A DNA stretch of 64,000 nucleotides, from positions 6,434 to 70,433 of the forward strand of contig DATFXM010000200.1 of NCBI GenBank assembly GCA_035315885.1. The letters run 5' to 3'. The notes below the pieces were generated by a model. That model was not told the DNA's origin. It was given only the letters and a program-made list of their open reading frames with translations, and made no database searches. Of this stretch, positions 42,335-52,051 are shown piece by piece. How positions within the stretch are numbered: position 1 is the stretch's first letter; the number at the start of each line of letters is the position of its first letter. A program made the translations under genes and the position numbers. Origin of the DNA: DATFXM01 sp035315885 (GTDB lineage Bacteria; Acidobacteriota; Blastocatellia; UBA7656).

Positions 42335-43573
42335 ATGTTGAGAAAAATCGTGCGTACCCACGCTCCGGTGATCGCGTTTTCGCTTCTGGTAATAGGCATT
42401 GTGCAAACCCAATCTCACGCGCAGACGTTGACAGGTCGCGCCGTACTACCGGCAGACACGTTTGCGCCTGGCCCCACGTCGGGCCAGTTCATCGCTCCCG
42501 CCAACGGGCGCATTCCACCGTTCGCCAAGCAACCGGTTCAGGGTTTCTCGGCCGTTTTGAAAGGGCCTGGAGACAGCTTCCTCGTGATGTGCGACAACGG
42601 CTTTGGCGCAAAGGCAAACTCGGCCGACTTCGTCCTTCGCGTTTACCAGGTCGATCCCGACTTCAAAACCAAATCCCGCGGGACCGGCACGGTGGCCTTC
42701 AGGATCTTTTTTACTCTCAGCGACCCGGATCACAAGGTCAATTTCCCGATTGTCGCCGACCATATGCAGTACCCGAACAGCTCGATCGATGTTGACCCCG
42801 CCATCCGAAACGGGCGCCTGCTGACCGGCGCCGATTTCGACATAGAGTCATTTCGACAGGCACACGACGGCACGTTCTGGTTTGGAGACGAGTTCGGTCC
42901 GTTCCTGGTGCACACTGATGCCAGTGGCAAAGTGCTTGAAGCTCCGTTCCCCCTCGCCGGGGTCGCTTCTCCTGACGATCCACTGGGCAGACCGACCAGT
43001 CTTGCCAGCAGCAAAGGATTTGAAGGCATGGCGATCTTACCCGATGGCAAGCGGCTGTATCCGCTTCTTGAGGGTCCGCTGACGACCGATCCGGACAAAC
43101 ATCGACTGATCATCAACGAGTTTGATCTGGCCACGAAAGCTTACACCGGGAGACAGTTCTTCTATCGGATGGAGGACACCACGCAAAGCGGACAGTCAAT
43201 AGGTGACTTCACCGCGGTAAGCGATCACCGCTTTCTGGTGATCGAGCGGGACAGCGGGCAAGGCGCGAGTGCTCACTTCAAGAAAATTTTCCTCGTGGAT
43301 TTTGAGGATATTGACTCGAACGGCTTCCTCGTTAAGCACCAGATCGCCGACTTGCTGAACATTGCCGATCCAGACGACATCGGTGGAACGGGGACTGGCG
43401 TCTTCACATTCCCATTCGTCACGATCGAAAGCGTCCTGCCGCTCAGCGCTAACACCTTGCTGGTGATTAACGACAACAACTATCCGTTTAGCACTGGGAG
43501 GGTCGCGGGACAGCCGGATGACGACGAGTTCATAATCATCAAGCTCGACCGACCCCTGTCAGAGAAGAAGTAG
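42335..43573 (+). CDS. exported esterase-like phytase-family beta-propeller protein
   Basis: A 412-residue secreted protein. The signal peptide (APVIAFSLLVIGIVQTQSHA-Q) is cleaved near residue 30. The body fits the 'esterase-like activity of phytase' family: VQGFSAVLKGPGDSFLVMCD, FWFGDEFGPFLVHTD, GFEGMAILPDGKRLYPLLEG, LVIERDSGQG and LLVINDNNYPFS. Such proteins are predicted calcium-dependent propellers acting on phosphate or other esters; the substrate is not known. AAAGGAG precedes the ATG at 42335. It converges with the propeller-phosphoesterase gene; the 170 bp between them hold a repeat. Confidence 0.85.
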   Translation: MLRKIVRTHAPVIAFSLLVIGIVQTQSHAQTLTGRAVLPADTFAPGPTSGQFIAPANGRIPPFAKQPVQGFSAVLKGPGDSFLVMCDNGFGAKANSADFVLRVYQVDPDFKTKSRGTGTVAFRIFFTLSDPDHKVNFPIVADHMQYPNSSIDVDPAIRNGRLLTGADFDIESFRQAHDGTFWFGDEFGPFLVHTDASGKVLEAPFPLAGVASPDDPLGRPTSLASSKGFEGMAILPDGKRLYPLLEGPLTTDPDKHRLIINEFDLATKAYTGRQFFYRMEDTTQSGQSIGDFTAVSDHRFLVIERDSGQGASAHFKKIFLVDFEDIDSNGFLVKHQIADLLNIADPDDIGGTGTGVFTFPFVTIESVLPLSANTLLVINDNNYPFSTGRVAGQPDDDEFIIIKLDRPLSEKK

Positions 43574-43610
43574 TTGAACCTGACTCGACAACCGCGCATC
43601 GGTCGCGGTG

Positions 43611-43688
43611 TTCGCAAAGACCGCAAGTCAGGGAAACTTTGCGGTCTTTGCGAAACTTTGCGTTCTTTGCGTGAAACCCGCCTCGGTT
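43611..43688. repeat. CGCAAAG/CTTTGCG intergenic repeat, related to 11868-11984
   Basis: GCAAAGACCGCAA is mirrored by CTTTGCGGTCTTTGC in a hairpin, followed by CTTTGCGTTCTTTGCGTG and AAACCCG, the same ending as in the 11868 element. It lies between two convergent genes. Its terminal inverted repeats are less clear than in the first copy. Confidence 0.6.
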
Positions 43689-43741
43689 CGTCGCCCATAG
43701 CGAGGACGCTGTCGAGAAATCACTCAACGAAACTAGCTCGA

Positions 43742-46237
43742 CTATTGCAGCAACGCGCTTCTTACTGGCGCAGGCATCTGAGTACCTTTGAGCGCATCCC
43801 ACAAAATCTCGTTCAATTCGTCGAAGTCCGCTCGATCGTAGTCTGAAAAATCGAGGCGTGCGGAGCGGCGCGCTCCTTCGCCGGTTGCCGGGTTCTTAGC
43901 CAACAGATCGACTCTCGAAGGTTCGTGACTGTACGCCGTCAGTGTTGGCGACGTGGTGAACACTTTGTAGAGCGGCGTCGCTAGCGCATCGTATTGCGTC
44001 ATCGGCGGAAGTCCCAGAATCAATTCCATCGTGCGCAAGTAGGAGACTGTCGTATACATCGTGCTGTCCACGACACCCTTTTTCACATAAGGCGAATACA
44101 CCAGACCTACGGTTCGGCGCGCGTCCACGTGATCCGGACCATTCTGCGCGTCGTCTTCGATGACAAATATCGCGGTCTCGGGCCAGAACTTTGAGTTGCT
44201 GACCGCCTCAATGATCATGCCAAGCGCCAAGTCGTTTGAGGCGACGCACGCCGTCGGAGTGAACCTGCCCGCCGTTAAACCGTCCGTATGATCCTCGCCG
44301 AGCGACATGACCATGAAATTCCACCATTCTCCGCGCGCTTCGGCCTCTTTCAGTTCCTTGACGAAGACCTCGGCGAGTTTTGTATCGCGCTGCCGGCCGA
44401 GACTCATTTTTAGTTTCAACCATTCGTCGCTGACATGATCCTTCAAATCGTGGCTGCCGACAAAAACGGGCTCATTGTCGGGCGATGAACGGAACGACGC
44501 AAATTCGCCGTAGCTGCGATAGCTCTTCCCGTGTTTCTTGCAGTTGTCCCAGAGATAACCGGCGGGAGACGCAGTCAGCCGTTCATCGGCATCTGGCTGG
44601 CCGCGACGGCTGTAGCTATTAACCCAGGCCTTCTGAGTAAAGTCGGTCGCGTACGCCGCGTTCGACCACTGGTGACCATCCTGCGACACTTCACCGTTGC
44701 AGTAGAGATTGTCGAGGATGACTGACTCGCGGGCCACTTTGTGTGCGTTGGGCGTCACGTCCTGACCGAAGAGCGTCAACGCCGGCTCACCGTTTCCCTT
44801 TCCCAGATCTCCAAACACCTGATCGTAGGTTCGGTTCTCTCTGATGATGTAGAGAACATGTTTGATTTTAGGGAAAACCTCTTTTGCGACCTGAGCCGCT
44901 TGAACCTTGTCGGTGTTCGTCTCCGGCAACGGAAAGTTGGCTTTGACGTGCGAAGTGTATCGGGCCAGTTGCTCCTTGTCCGGAACGTCGATTATCGAAA
45001 GCGTACCCGCCAGCTTGGCTCCAATGTAGTCGTAAGATCTCCTGGGGTCAGGTGAAGAGACTTTGTAATCAGTTGCGGCCGGAAAATTGCCGCCTGAATT
45101 CAACCCGCCCTTGCCGGCACCCACAAAGAGCCGCTTGCCGTCGGGAGAGACTGCAAGTGCCGTCGGATACCAGGTTGTTGGAATGAATCCGAGCACCACC
45201 GATTCGCGCGGATTCGCAATATCGATAACTGCAACATCGTTATTGTCGCTGTTGGCGACATACAGTCGCTTGCCATCCTTGGTGATCGCCAGCGCGGTGG
45301 GCGTGGAACCGACCGGAGCATTCACATCAAACGAGGTTCTGATCGTCTCAATTACCTTGCCGTCGCGAAGTACGCTGACATTGTTCGAACCTGCGTTTGC
45401 GACGAACAACCTGCCGTCCGGGGCATAAGCCAAATCGTTCGGATGACTGCCGACTTTCACCCGCGCTGATTCTTTCAATGTTTTCGCGTCAAGCAGGCTG
45501 ACTGATTCGTCGCCCCAGTTGGATACCGAGATCTGTCTGCCATTCGGCGTGACCGCGGCGGCGTAAGGCCTATAACCCACCTTCATCGAGATCTGCGTTT
45601 TGAAGTCCGCGCCACTCAGAAGGTACACCGTATCATTCTGTGTGTTGACCACGTAGAGTGAGCCGTCGTCTCCACAAGTGACACCAGCGACGAATCGCTC
45701 TTTCTCTTCAAGACCATTAATCTCCACCGATGGCTCGATCTTCAGCCTCCCATCCTTTTGCTGCAGTCTCATGACTGGAAGGCGTAGTGCTTCCATCGCC
45801 TCGTGAGCCAGTCCTTTTCCTCTTGCCCCATCCAGAAACTGTCGCGTAGGAGCCCCGCCACCCGAGACATAGATCGTGCCAGTCGCCGGATTCAGCGACA
45901 TCCCAGTCCAGATTTTTCCAACATTGACCGTGTCGACCATTTTTCCGGTCTGCACGTCAATCCTGCTGACGCTGTGGTCGTGCCATCCGGCTGTACTCGC
46001 GAATAGGTTCTTGCCGTCCGCGCTCGCGATGATTTTCATCACCATATCACCCGGCAATACGATGTGCTGACCCGCCGGAGTGATGCGCCAGCCATTCGGC
46101 AAGACTACGGATTGCGTCTTGGCATCAGGGCCAGGTTTGAGGACGCCAGTCCAGACTGCCAGCTTCTTGAGGCCTCCTGCCAGAACCAGAACGGTTGTCA
46201 ACAAAGTTGCGGCGGACACGAATAGAATTCGGCGCAT
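43742..46237 (-). CDS. bifunctional YVTN beta-propeller / phosphoesterase, exported
   Basis: An 831-residue secreted protein. The signal or anchor (ILFVSAATLLTTVLVLAGG) is followed by a seven-bladed YVTN-type propeller (about 50-420; repeats such as LYVANSDNNDVAVIDIANP and LFVANAGSNNVSVLRDG). An alkaline-phosphatase-superfamily phosphoesterase domain comes next (about 450-800; HVLYIIRENRTYDQVFGDLG, SQDGHQWSNAAYATDF, AIFVIEDDAQNGPDHVDARR). The phosphoesterase fits the phospholipase-C-like family, with metal ligands E-N and D-H visible. The ATG at 46237 has GAGGATC upstream. It is convergent with the phytase-like gene, and both may scavenge phosphate; that is inference. Confidence 0.88.
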   Translation of the reverse strand: MRRILFVSAATLLTTVLVLAGGLKKLAVWTGVLKPGPDAKTQSVVLPNGWRITPAGQHIVLPGDMVMKIIASADGKNLFASTAGWHDHSVSRIDVQTGKMVDTVNVGKIWTGMSLNPATGTIYVSGGGAPTRQFLDGARGKGLAHEAMEALRLPVMRLQQKDGRLKIEPSVEINGLEEKERFVAGVTCGDDGSLYVVNTQNDTVYLLSGADFKTQISMKVGYRPYAAAVTPNGRQISVSNWGDESVSLLDAKTLKESARVKVGSHPNDLAYAPDGRLFVANAGSNNVSVLRDGKVIETIRTSFDVNAPVGSTPTALAITKDGKRLYVANSDNNDVAVIDIANPRESVVLGFIPTTWYPTALAVSPDGKRLFVGAGKGGLNSGGNFPAATDYKVSSPDPRRSYDYIGAKLAGTLSIIDVPDKEQLARYTSHVKANFPLPETNTDKVQAAQVAKEVFPKIKHVLYIIRENRTYDQVFGDLGKGNGEPALTLFGQDVTPNAHKVARESVILDNLYCNGEVSQDGHQWSNAAYATDFTQKAWVNSYSRRGQPDADERLTASPAGYLWDNCKKHGKSYRSYGEFASFRSSPDNEPVFVGSHDLKDHVSDEWLKLKMSLGRQRDTKLAEVFVKELKEAEARGEWWNFMVMSLGEDHTDGLTAGRFTPTACVASNDLALGMIIEAVSNSKFWPETAIFVIEDDAQNGPDHVDARRTVGLVYSPYVKKGVVDSTMYTTVSYLRTMELILGLPPMTQYDALATPLYKVFTTSPTLTAYSHEPSRVDLLAKNPATGEGARRSARLDFSDYDRADFDELNEILWDALKGTQMPAPVRSALLQ

Positions 46238-46510
46238 GATTTGATCCTCAATGAACGGGAGATGGTTTTGTTGCTCGACGTTCTCTCGACTTCGCAGCCC
46301 CACTTTAGCTGCCAGATTCTAGTATTTTATTAGCCGGATGTCAGGTGCGATTGAACGAAGCATTAACTGATTGTGAAAATCCCGTGGCGTAACGAGCACC
46401 TGGTGTCGTCAGGCGAAAGTTCGCATCAGGTCTGCCGGTTGGTGTAACGACCACAAATCAGCTACATTGATTGACCACTTGTCTCGCGAACTCCGAAATC
46501 TCACGACTAT

Positions 46511-48061
46511 ATGAAGCACTGTCCGACTTGCCACCGTGTTTACACCGATGACGCGCTTAATTTCTGTCGTAGTGACGGCGCACCGCTTGTTGCGGACTCA
46601 GCTTCTTCGGAGTCTGCCTCTACGGTGATACTCAACGGCTCGAAGGGCTTCGACAGCTCGTCTTCAAAACCAATCACGCCATCTATCGCTGTGTTGCCGT
46701 TCGTGAACATAAGCGCTGATCTCGAGAACGAATATTTTTGCGACGGGCTGGCTGAAGAGCTAATTAACGCACTGGCGAGAATCGAAGAGCTGAAGGTAGC
46801 CGCGAGAACATCTGCATTTTCATTCAAAGGAAAGCAGGAAGATGTGCGCGAGATAGGTCGCAGGCTGGGAGTAGGAAGCGTTCTGGAAGGAAGCGTCAGA
46901 AAAACCGGCGACCAGCTCAGGATTACCGCGCAACTGATCGATGTAGGCGATGGGTATCCGGTCTGGTCAGGACGATACGACAGGCGACTTGCAGATATAT
47001 TCACAATACAAGAAGAGATAACCCTTGCAATAGTGAACGGTTTGAAGTTGCGACTGCAACCGACGGACAGAGCTGCGTTGTTAAAGAGATACACCGACAA
47101 TGCCGAGGCATATCAGCTCTATCTAAAGGGTCGATATCACCAGAACAAGTGGACTCCTGAAGGACTGCGTAAGAGTGTGCAGTATTTCGAAGAGGCAATT
47201 GCAACAGACAGTGACTACGCGCTGGCCTATGCTGGTTTGGCCGATTCTTACACCAGCCTCTACGCGTCCGAGGCATTTAGTTTGCCACCGAGTCAGACTG
47301 CAACTAAGGCGAGAACCGCAGCAAAAAAGGCGATCGATATAGACAATGCCCTCGCCGAAGCGCATGCCTCGCTCGCAACGGTCAATCTCAATTTTGATTG
47401 GGACTTCAAGAGCGCGGAAAAAGAGTTCCAAACTGCCCTCGAACTGAATCCAAACTATTCGAATGGATACCATCTATATTCGCACTATCTGATCGCACTG
47501 GGTCGGATGGATGAGTCACTTGCTGCAAGCAGAAAGGCCCTGGAGCTTAATCCGCTCGACCTTGAAACCAATATCCACCTCGGATGGCATTACTATTTCG
47601 CACGAGACTACGACCGTGCCATCGACATCGCGCGAACCACTCTTGAGATGGATTCCGCATTCAGCGAGGCGCTCTGGTTTACCGGGTGGTCGTTTGTACA
47701 AAAGGGGCAATACGATGACGCGATTGAGGCTTATAAGCGCAGCAGGTCACTGCAGGAAAACCATGAGATCCTGGCTTGGCTAGGCCACGCGTACGCTCTC
47801 TCCGGCGATCGAAAAGAGGCGCAGGAATTCCTGAATAAGATCAACGAAGACTCGAACCAGATGTACGTCTCACCTTACTGGCCTGCAATAATCTGTCTCG
47901 GTTTGGACCAGACAGATGAAACTTTTGAATGGTTGCAACGAGCTTATGACGAGCGCAATTCCTGGCTGATCTATTTGGGAGTTAATCCAATTTTTGATTC
48001 GCTCAGGTCCGATGTTCGATTTAGAACTCTCATGCGGCTCGTGGGGCTCAGTGCGTCGTAA
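46511..48061 (+). CDS. zinc-ribbon, TolB/FlgO-like and TPR domain protein
   Basis: A 516-residue protein. The N-terminal zinc ribbon is C-x2-C (KHCPTCHRVY) with a later Cys in NFCRSDGAPL. A TolB/adenylate-cyclase-associated N-terminal-like domain follows (SIAVLPFVNISADLENEYFC, LEGSVRKTGDQLRITAQLID). At least seven TPR repeats then run from about 200 to 500 (ALAYAGLADSYTSLYASEAF; AAKKAIDIDNALAEAHASLA). This layout is frequent in acidobacteria, where it usually follows a winged-helix or kinase domain; here only the zinc ribbon precedes. The ATG at 46511 lacks a ribosome site and may be near leaderless. Role unknown. Confidence 0.85.
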   Translation: MKHCPTCHRVYTDDALNFCRSDGAPLVADSASSESASTVILNGSKGFDSSSSKPITPSIAVLPFVNISADLENEYFCDGLAEELINALARIEELKVAARTSAFSFKGKQEDVREIGRRLGVGSVLEGSVRKTGDQLRITAQLIDVGDGYPVWSGRYDRRLADIFTIQEEITLAIVNGLKLRLQPTDRAALLKRYTDNAEAYQLYLKGRYHQNKWTPEGLRKSVQYFEEAIATDSDYALAYAGLADSYTSLYASEAFSLPPSQTATKARTAAKKAIDIDNALAEAHASLATVNLNFDWDFKSAEKEFQTALELNPNYSNGYHLYSHYLIALGRMDESLAASRKALELNPLDLETNIHLGWHYYFARDYDRAIDIARTTLEMDSAFSEALWFTGWSFVQKGQYDDAIEAYKRSRSLQENHEILAWLGHAYALSGDRKEAQEFLNKINEDSNQMYVSPYWPAIICLGLDQTDETFEWLQRAYDERNSWLIYLGVNPIFDSLRSDVRFRTLMRLVGLSAS

Positions 48062-48137
48062 TTAACCGCCGGCCCAATACGAGAGCCCAGCTACTTAGCG
48101 TCATTCTCGACACAAACTCGTTCGGCTCGCTTAGCAA

Positions 48138-48665
48138 TCAGCTTGATTCTTTTTCCTTCTGACGAAGTGCGACTGATCGGCCCCGTTCAGGCAAATCAAG
48201 AGTAGTGTGCTCGGTCACCGAACCCGGCACCGCAGGTTGCTGTACGTTTTTGTCGAGACCCGCTGTCAGAAATTCGCTTGGACGCTGAAGTGATTTAGGA
48301 GCTGCGTGACCGACTTGAGGTTTTGCCGCCGACAACAGACGATTCGCGCGTTTCAAGTCTGTCTTACCGATTAACATCAGGGGGAAACCAAACAACACGC
48401 CTAGCAACACATTTATCATCCCGATAGTGCTGAAAGTCTGATCGCCAAGGGCGATGCCAAGTATCGTCAGCAGGATTCCTATGATTGTGAAAACGATCAG
48501 CGTCGCGATCCCGGCGTTCAGCCACTTCGTTCCGGCTGTTAATTTCTCCAGCGATTCCGATGCGACTCCGTCTATAGCCAGTCGAACATCTGATAGCGCC
48601 TGCCCACACTGTCGACAATAACCCTGCTCAAGACCATTCTCCGTTGCGCATCGTGGGCAAAACAT
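48138..48665 (-). CDS. zinc-ribbon membrane protein, unknown function
   Basis: A 175-residue protein starting with a C-x2-C...C-x2-C zinc ribbon (FCPRCATENGLEQGYCRQCG). Two transmembrane helices follow (NAGIATLIVFTIIGILLTIL; MINVLLGVLFGFPLMLIG), then a polar tail. I do not know the function; similar zinc-ribbon membrane proteins are common in acidobacteria. The ATG at 48665 was chosen over a TTG at 48668. It converges with the TPR gene. Confidence 0.7.
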   Translation of the reverse strand: MFCPRCATENGLEQGYCRQCGQALSDVRLAIDGVASESLEKLTAGTKWLNAGIATLIVFTIIGILLTILGIALGDQTFSTIGMINVLLGVLFGFPLMLIGKTDLKRANRLLSAAKPQVGHAAPKSLQRPSEFLTAGLDKNVQQPAVPGSVTEHTTLDLPERGRSVALRQKEKESS

Positions 48666-48830
48666 CAATGGCTCTACCGCCCTTTACTAGCGTTATATTC
48701 ACAAGAGCATATCACAGGAAGCCGAAGAAGCCGCCGAGCCACTCGCTGCCTGCGACGCTATTGATGGGGAGCAGACGTGATTTCGTATGTGGATCTCGTT
48801 AGGACCTCGCGCATGCGGACGAGAGCCAAT

Positions 48831-49334
48831 CTAGTGGTCCGCCACAATTGAGACCTTCTTGAGTACCGCTTCTGTCTGTTTGCAATGACTGTCCTCGTGT
48901 TCAGCCATTCTCGTCGCGTAACTGTATACCGTCTGGTAACGCCCTTTTGTGGTGCCCGAAAACGTCGCCGAGCGCGACCAGTCTTTTCTTGGCAGGCGGC
49001 TCAACACCTTCAGCAGCTCGAGCCTCTGATGAGTAAAGGCAGACAACGAAGACTGAAAATCGAGTCGGTCATAGTCGGTCTTTCGAACCCAGGTTCGCGG
49101 AGAAAGGTAGCGCAATTTCGGAGCATCCTCCGCAATCATCGTCAGAATGCTCTTACCCCAAACATCTGCACAAGCACGTAAGTGCGCGAGAATGTCAGTT
49201 GCCGACCATGCGTCTACACCAGGGCGCTGTTTCAAAACAGAATCGGGCAGGCCATGTGCGAGAGCTGCGAGCCTATTAGGCGTGGCCTTTAAGAGATCAA
49301 GCACCAAGTCGGTCTGCAGTTGATTGCTCTTCAT
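48831..49334 (-). CDS. DinB-like domain protein
   Basis: A 167-residue four-helix DinB/YfiT-like protein. LLKATPNRLAALAHGLPDSV and RPGVDAWSATDILAHLRACA give the first metal His, and YATRMAEHEDSHCKQTEAVL gives the C-terminal H-x3-H pair. Members are often metal-binding thiol-dependent transferases. The substrate is unknown. The ATG at 49334 was chosen because the family starts just there; ribosome-site support is weak, and the frame is open to 49409. It is a single gene. Confidence 0.8.
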   Translation of the reverse strand: MKSNQLQTDLVLDLLKATPNRLAALAHGLPDSVLKQRPGVDAWSATDILAHLRACADVWGKSILTMIAEDAPKLRYLSPRTWVRKTDYDRLDFQSSLSAFTHQRLELLKVLSRLPRKDWSRSATFSGTTKGRYQTVYSYATRMAEHEDSHCKQTEAVLKKVSIVADH

Positions 49335-49553
49335 ATCGAATGTCGCGATTACAAGACGCTTCCACAGCCGCGACAGACAAGAGAATACGAGCTCCCTCGT
49401 TTCCGCCACAAGCAGAAGACTATTGATGGTATCAACGGCTTGGAGTTTCGACTTGACGCAGTACTACGATCGACGAGTCCCTCGAATCAGTAACAATAAG
49501 GAATCGGCGCGTAGGCAAGGAAGGACGTGCGCTGATATCTGGAGCGAGGAACT

Positions 49554-49826
49554 TTAGTGGTCGGGAGAATAGCCAAGACCGTGAACGAGCAGTTGACCTC
49601 TGTAAAGAGGGCTCAAGGAGCCCGGCAGCGGATCTCCGAGCCTGATGACTCCCAGCAGCTTATTGGTTGAAGGATCAATGACCGAGACGGTGTTTGAAGT
49701 CTGATCGGCGGCGTAAACCCGGTCCCGGGCGGACACTGCAACGTTCGGACGGCCCCAGGGAGCCTGCTGGGCCAGGGCGCCGGACGCCAGGAACAGAATT
49801 GCTAACGACAGCCTCACTAGTTTCAT
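49554..49826 (-). pseudogene. truncated YVTN/YncE-type beta-propeller protein
   Basis: A 90-residue exported fragment. The signal peptide (LVRLSLAILFLASGALAQQ) is followed by RVYAADQTSNTVSVIDPSTN, the first blade of a YVTN propeller, and GQLLVHGLGYSPDH, after which the frame stops. Full-length relatives need six or more additional blades. I could not find the missing part in the downstream sequence in any frame, so the gene is truncated by deletion. The ATG at 49826 with GAGG upstream is intact. The next gene upstream is also damaged. Confidence 0.7.
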
Positions 49827-49868
49827 CTTGACCTCGGTTGTGATCGCATCGGTTGTCAACGCCCTCGG

Positions 49869-50259
49869 TTAATGCTTGGCAGGTGCGACGCTGTCCTTTG
49901 GGGACTTATGCTGCTTGAGCCACAACTCCATAAGCTCGATCTCCGATTGCTGGTCGGCGATGATTTCCTGAGCGAGCCTGCGCATCTGCGAATCTTTTCC
50001 GTGTAGAAGTTGCGCTTTAGCCATATCGACCGCCGCGCGATGATGCGGGAGCATCAGTTCCACAAAATCAACATCGCTGTCCGCTGAAGACTTCACCGAG
50101 TTCATCGCGGTGTGCATCTCCTCCATGCTTTGTTGGAGTGCAGGCCACTCCTGACTGTCGTCGCTTGTGCCGCCTGCCGAGACATTGCCGCGGTGCTGTG
50201 CAAGCGAGAAACCAATGGGGGCCAGCATCATCAAAAGCGATCAGGTATTTTTGTTTCAT
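49869..50259 (-). pseudogene. DUF305 protein with a frameshift in its signal peptide
   Basis: The conserved part is a DUF305 ferritin-like domain (VDFVELMLPHHRAAVDMAKA, IIADQQSEIELMELWLKQH), exported and probably metal-binding. A ribosome site (GAGG) and ATG at 50259 start MKQKYLIAF, but the frame then leaves the DUF305 frame. The signal continues in the other frame as MMLAPIGFSLAQ from about 50231. One base too many (or two missing) at about 50232-50236 explains this. It is either a real frameshift or a sequencing error. A TTG/ATG restart at 50231-50234 might still give a short signal. Confidence 0.7.
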
Positions 50260-50294
50260 CTCGTGCGCCTCGATACGCGACGAACCGAATGACA

Positions 50295-50792
50295 TCAAGC
50301 GGCTGCTGCTTCTAACAGTCGTTCAATCTTTGCATCCAAATCCCGCGCCACCTTAAGCGCTTCTTCGCTTCCGTACGGGGCAAGCAGGCTCGACATTCGG
50401 TCGTAAGACAAATGCACGCCATCAGGCCGCTCGTCGATCAGAATGTCCACCGGTGCATAAGAACCGACGTCGTGAACGTGAATGCCCATTTGCTTCATGA
50501 TGAGCGGATTGCCGACCACTAAACGAAGAATCCGGGGACTGTCGGCCCCGCGCTCCTTGCTGATGATTTCGCCAAGGTTGAATCGAATGAATTCCATCAA
50601 GCCGGAAGGGCCGATCGCTTCGTCCACTATCTGCTCGACTTCTCTATAGCTCTGCGACGATGCGATAGCTCTGACGAACGCGTTCAAGTCGGGACGACCA
50701 ACTTGCGCCTCCAATCTTTGCAATATGACGTCGAACGGTTTGCTGGAAACGATCGTGAAACGCTGCACGAGAACTTCAACCGTGTGCGACAT
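50295..50792 (-). CDS. DUF302 domain protein
   Basis: A 165-residue cytoplasmic protein. The N-terminal FTIVSSKPFDVILQRLEAQV and the C-terminal half (GNPLIMKQMGIHVHDVGSYA, PVDILIDERPDGVHLSYDRM) match DUF302. Many relatives are about 130 residues; here a helical insertion lies between the two parts. Function unknown. The ATG is at 50792. It lies upstream of the DUF305 pseudogene on the same strand. The gap 50793-51162 shows nothing I can support. Confidence 0.8.
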   Translation of the reverse strand: MSHTVEVLVQRFTIVSSKPFDVILQRLEAQVGRPDLNAFVRAIASSQSYREVEQIVDEAIGPSGLMEFIRFNLGEIISKERGADSPRILRLVVGNPLIMKQMGIHVHDVGSYAPVDILIDERPDGVHLSYDRMSSLLAPYGSEEALKVARDLDAKIERLLEAAAA

Positions 50793-51162
50793 GCTTACTC
50801 CTTTGGCAAACCTTGCCTCTTAGCTAGTTCTACGAAAGAAAGAATCTGTCAGCACCTGCTCCATTCGAACAGGTCCATGATGAGTTATCAAGGGAGAACA
50901 TGCATCACGGGATCGGATGTTTTTCAGCTACTACTGAACGCTGCACGCTGAAGTACCTATGTAGTGGCAAGACTCGCTTAATATCAAACACGTCACCGTG
51001 CCTCATCCGTCAACCTCGTCGTCTCTTGCATCTGAATGCGATTCGACTCTCAAACGGCTTCGTACGCCTCGGGGCCGGCGCTAGGTCCAGAGACTTACCC
51101 GCGCTAAAATCTATCGATCGCTATAACCAGTCCGACCAAACTGTGAATGGAGGATCTCAACC

Positions 51163-51486
51163 ATGGCTCATACATATGAAGAGCTGAAGGGGAAAAGCCT
51201 TGCACAACTTCGCGAGATCGCTGCAGGTACCACTCACGAGGCAGTGCAAGGTTACACCCAGATGAACAAGGACCACCTGATGAAGGCCTTGTGCAAGGCG
51301 TTCGGTGTGGAAATGCACGAACACCACCAGGTAGTAGGGCTGAACAAGACGGACATAAAGGCGCAGATCAAAGAATGGAAACAGAAACGAGATGAGGCGC
51401 TCGCGGCGCACGACCACGCGAGACTGAAGGACCTGAGAAGGCGGATACATCACCTCAAGAGGCGGATCCATAAGGCGACCGTGTAA
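51163..51486 (+). CDS. small protein with a Rho-N/SAP-like N-terminal domain
   Basis: A 107-residue basic protein. Residues 5-50 (YEELKGKSLAQLREIAAGTT ... LMKALCKAFGV) follow the helix-extended-helix pattern of Rho-N/SAP nucleic-acid-binding domains. The C-terminal half is a charged helix with many Arg, Lys and His (LKDLRRRIHHLKRRIHKATV). It probably binds nucleic acid, but no function is known to me. GGAGG lies 9 bp before the ATG at 51163. It is the last protein gene before the tRNA array. Confidence 0.75.
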   Translation: MAHTYEELKGKSLAQLREIAAGTTHEAVQGYTQMNKDHLMKALCKAFGVEMHEHHQVVGLNKTDIKAQIKEWKQKRDEALAAHDHARLKDLRRRIHHLKRRIHKATV

Positions 51487-51608
51487 CGGCTTCTTTCATT
51501 GATGCTTTCCTCTTCTGCAGGATTTTGTTACCGGTGCTCGAAAAAAATTTCTTGCCGTGCGGAACTAAAATCCGAAGAATAACGTTCCTTGTCGAGGAGA
51601 GTTTTTCA

Positions 51609-51815
51609 ATGATGCTCAATGGACAAAACCGAAAAGCCAGGGCCAGCCACCTCAGGGTGGAGTTGCGGCCCTGTGCAAGCGCGTCCTTTGGGCAAAACGC
51701 CCGCCTGAATATGCCTTCAATATGTTTAGGCATGCACCTGAACGGCGCGAACGGTACAGGTATCCAGAAATCGGCAGAACGATTGTTCTGCGATTATCGC
51801 CGCAGCGTGCATTGA
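51609..51815 (+). CDS. possible small ORF before the tRNA array
   Basis: A 68-residue frame with GAGGAG 9 bp before ATG-ATG at 51609-51614. It is followed 6 bp after its stop by a hairpin (51822-51842). The product has three Cys and no recognisable domain. The ribosome site and the hairpin speak for it; the composition does not. It could instead be part of an untranslated leader. Confidence 0.35.
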   Translation: MMLNGQNRKARASHLRVELRPCASASFGQNARLNMPSICLGMHLNGANGTGIQKSAERLFCDYRRSVH

Positions 51816-51821
51816 TCCAGC

Positions 51822-51842
51822 GGGAGCGGTCCTCCCGCTCCC
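51822..51842. terminator. hairpin, possible terminator
   Basis: GGGAGCGG (51822-51829) and CCGCTCCC (51835-51842) form a perfect 8-bp stem with a 5-nt loop. No T-run follows on either strand, so termination would have to be rho-dependent or weak. Confidence 0.35.
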
Positions 51843-51960
51843 AAATCTCAAGAAGAATCCGTTAGAGAGAATTAGGAGCGGACCCGCTTCCGAAGCTGTT
51901 ATCAGGTTCGGGGCTTCGCTCTTTTGTTGTTTGAAAATTCAATATCCGGTGCTTCCGACT

Positions 51961-52044
51961 TGCTGAGGTGGCCGAATGGAAAGGCGGTGGTCTGTAAAGC
52001 CACTGGTCCGGTTGACCGCAGAGGTTCGATTCCTCTCCTCAGCA
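51961..52044 (+). tRNA. tRNA-Tyr (anticodon GTA)
   Basis: Acceptor TGCTGAG/CTCAGCA, anticodon loop CTGTAAA, long variable arm as expected for bacterial tRNA-Tyr, T-loop TTCGATT. No CCA is encoded. First tRNA of the array. Confidence 0.93.
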
Positions 52045-52051
52045 CTTGAGA

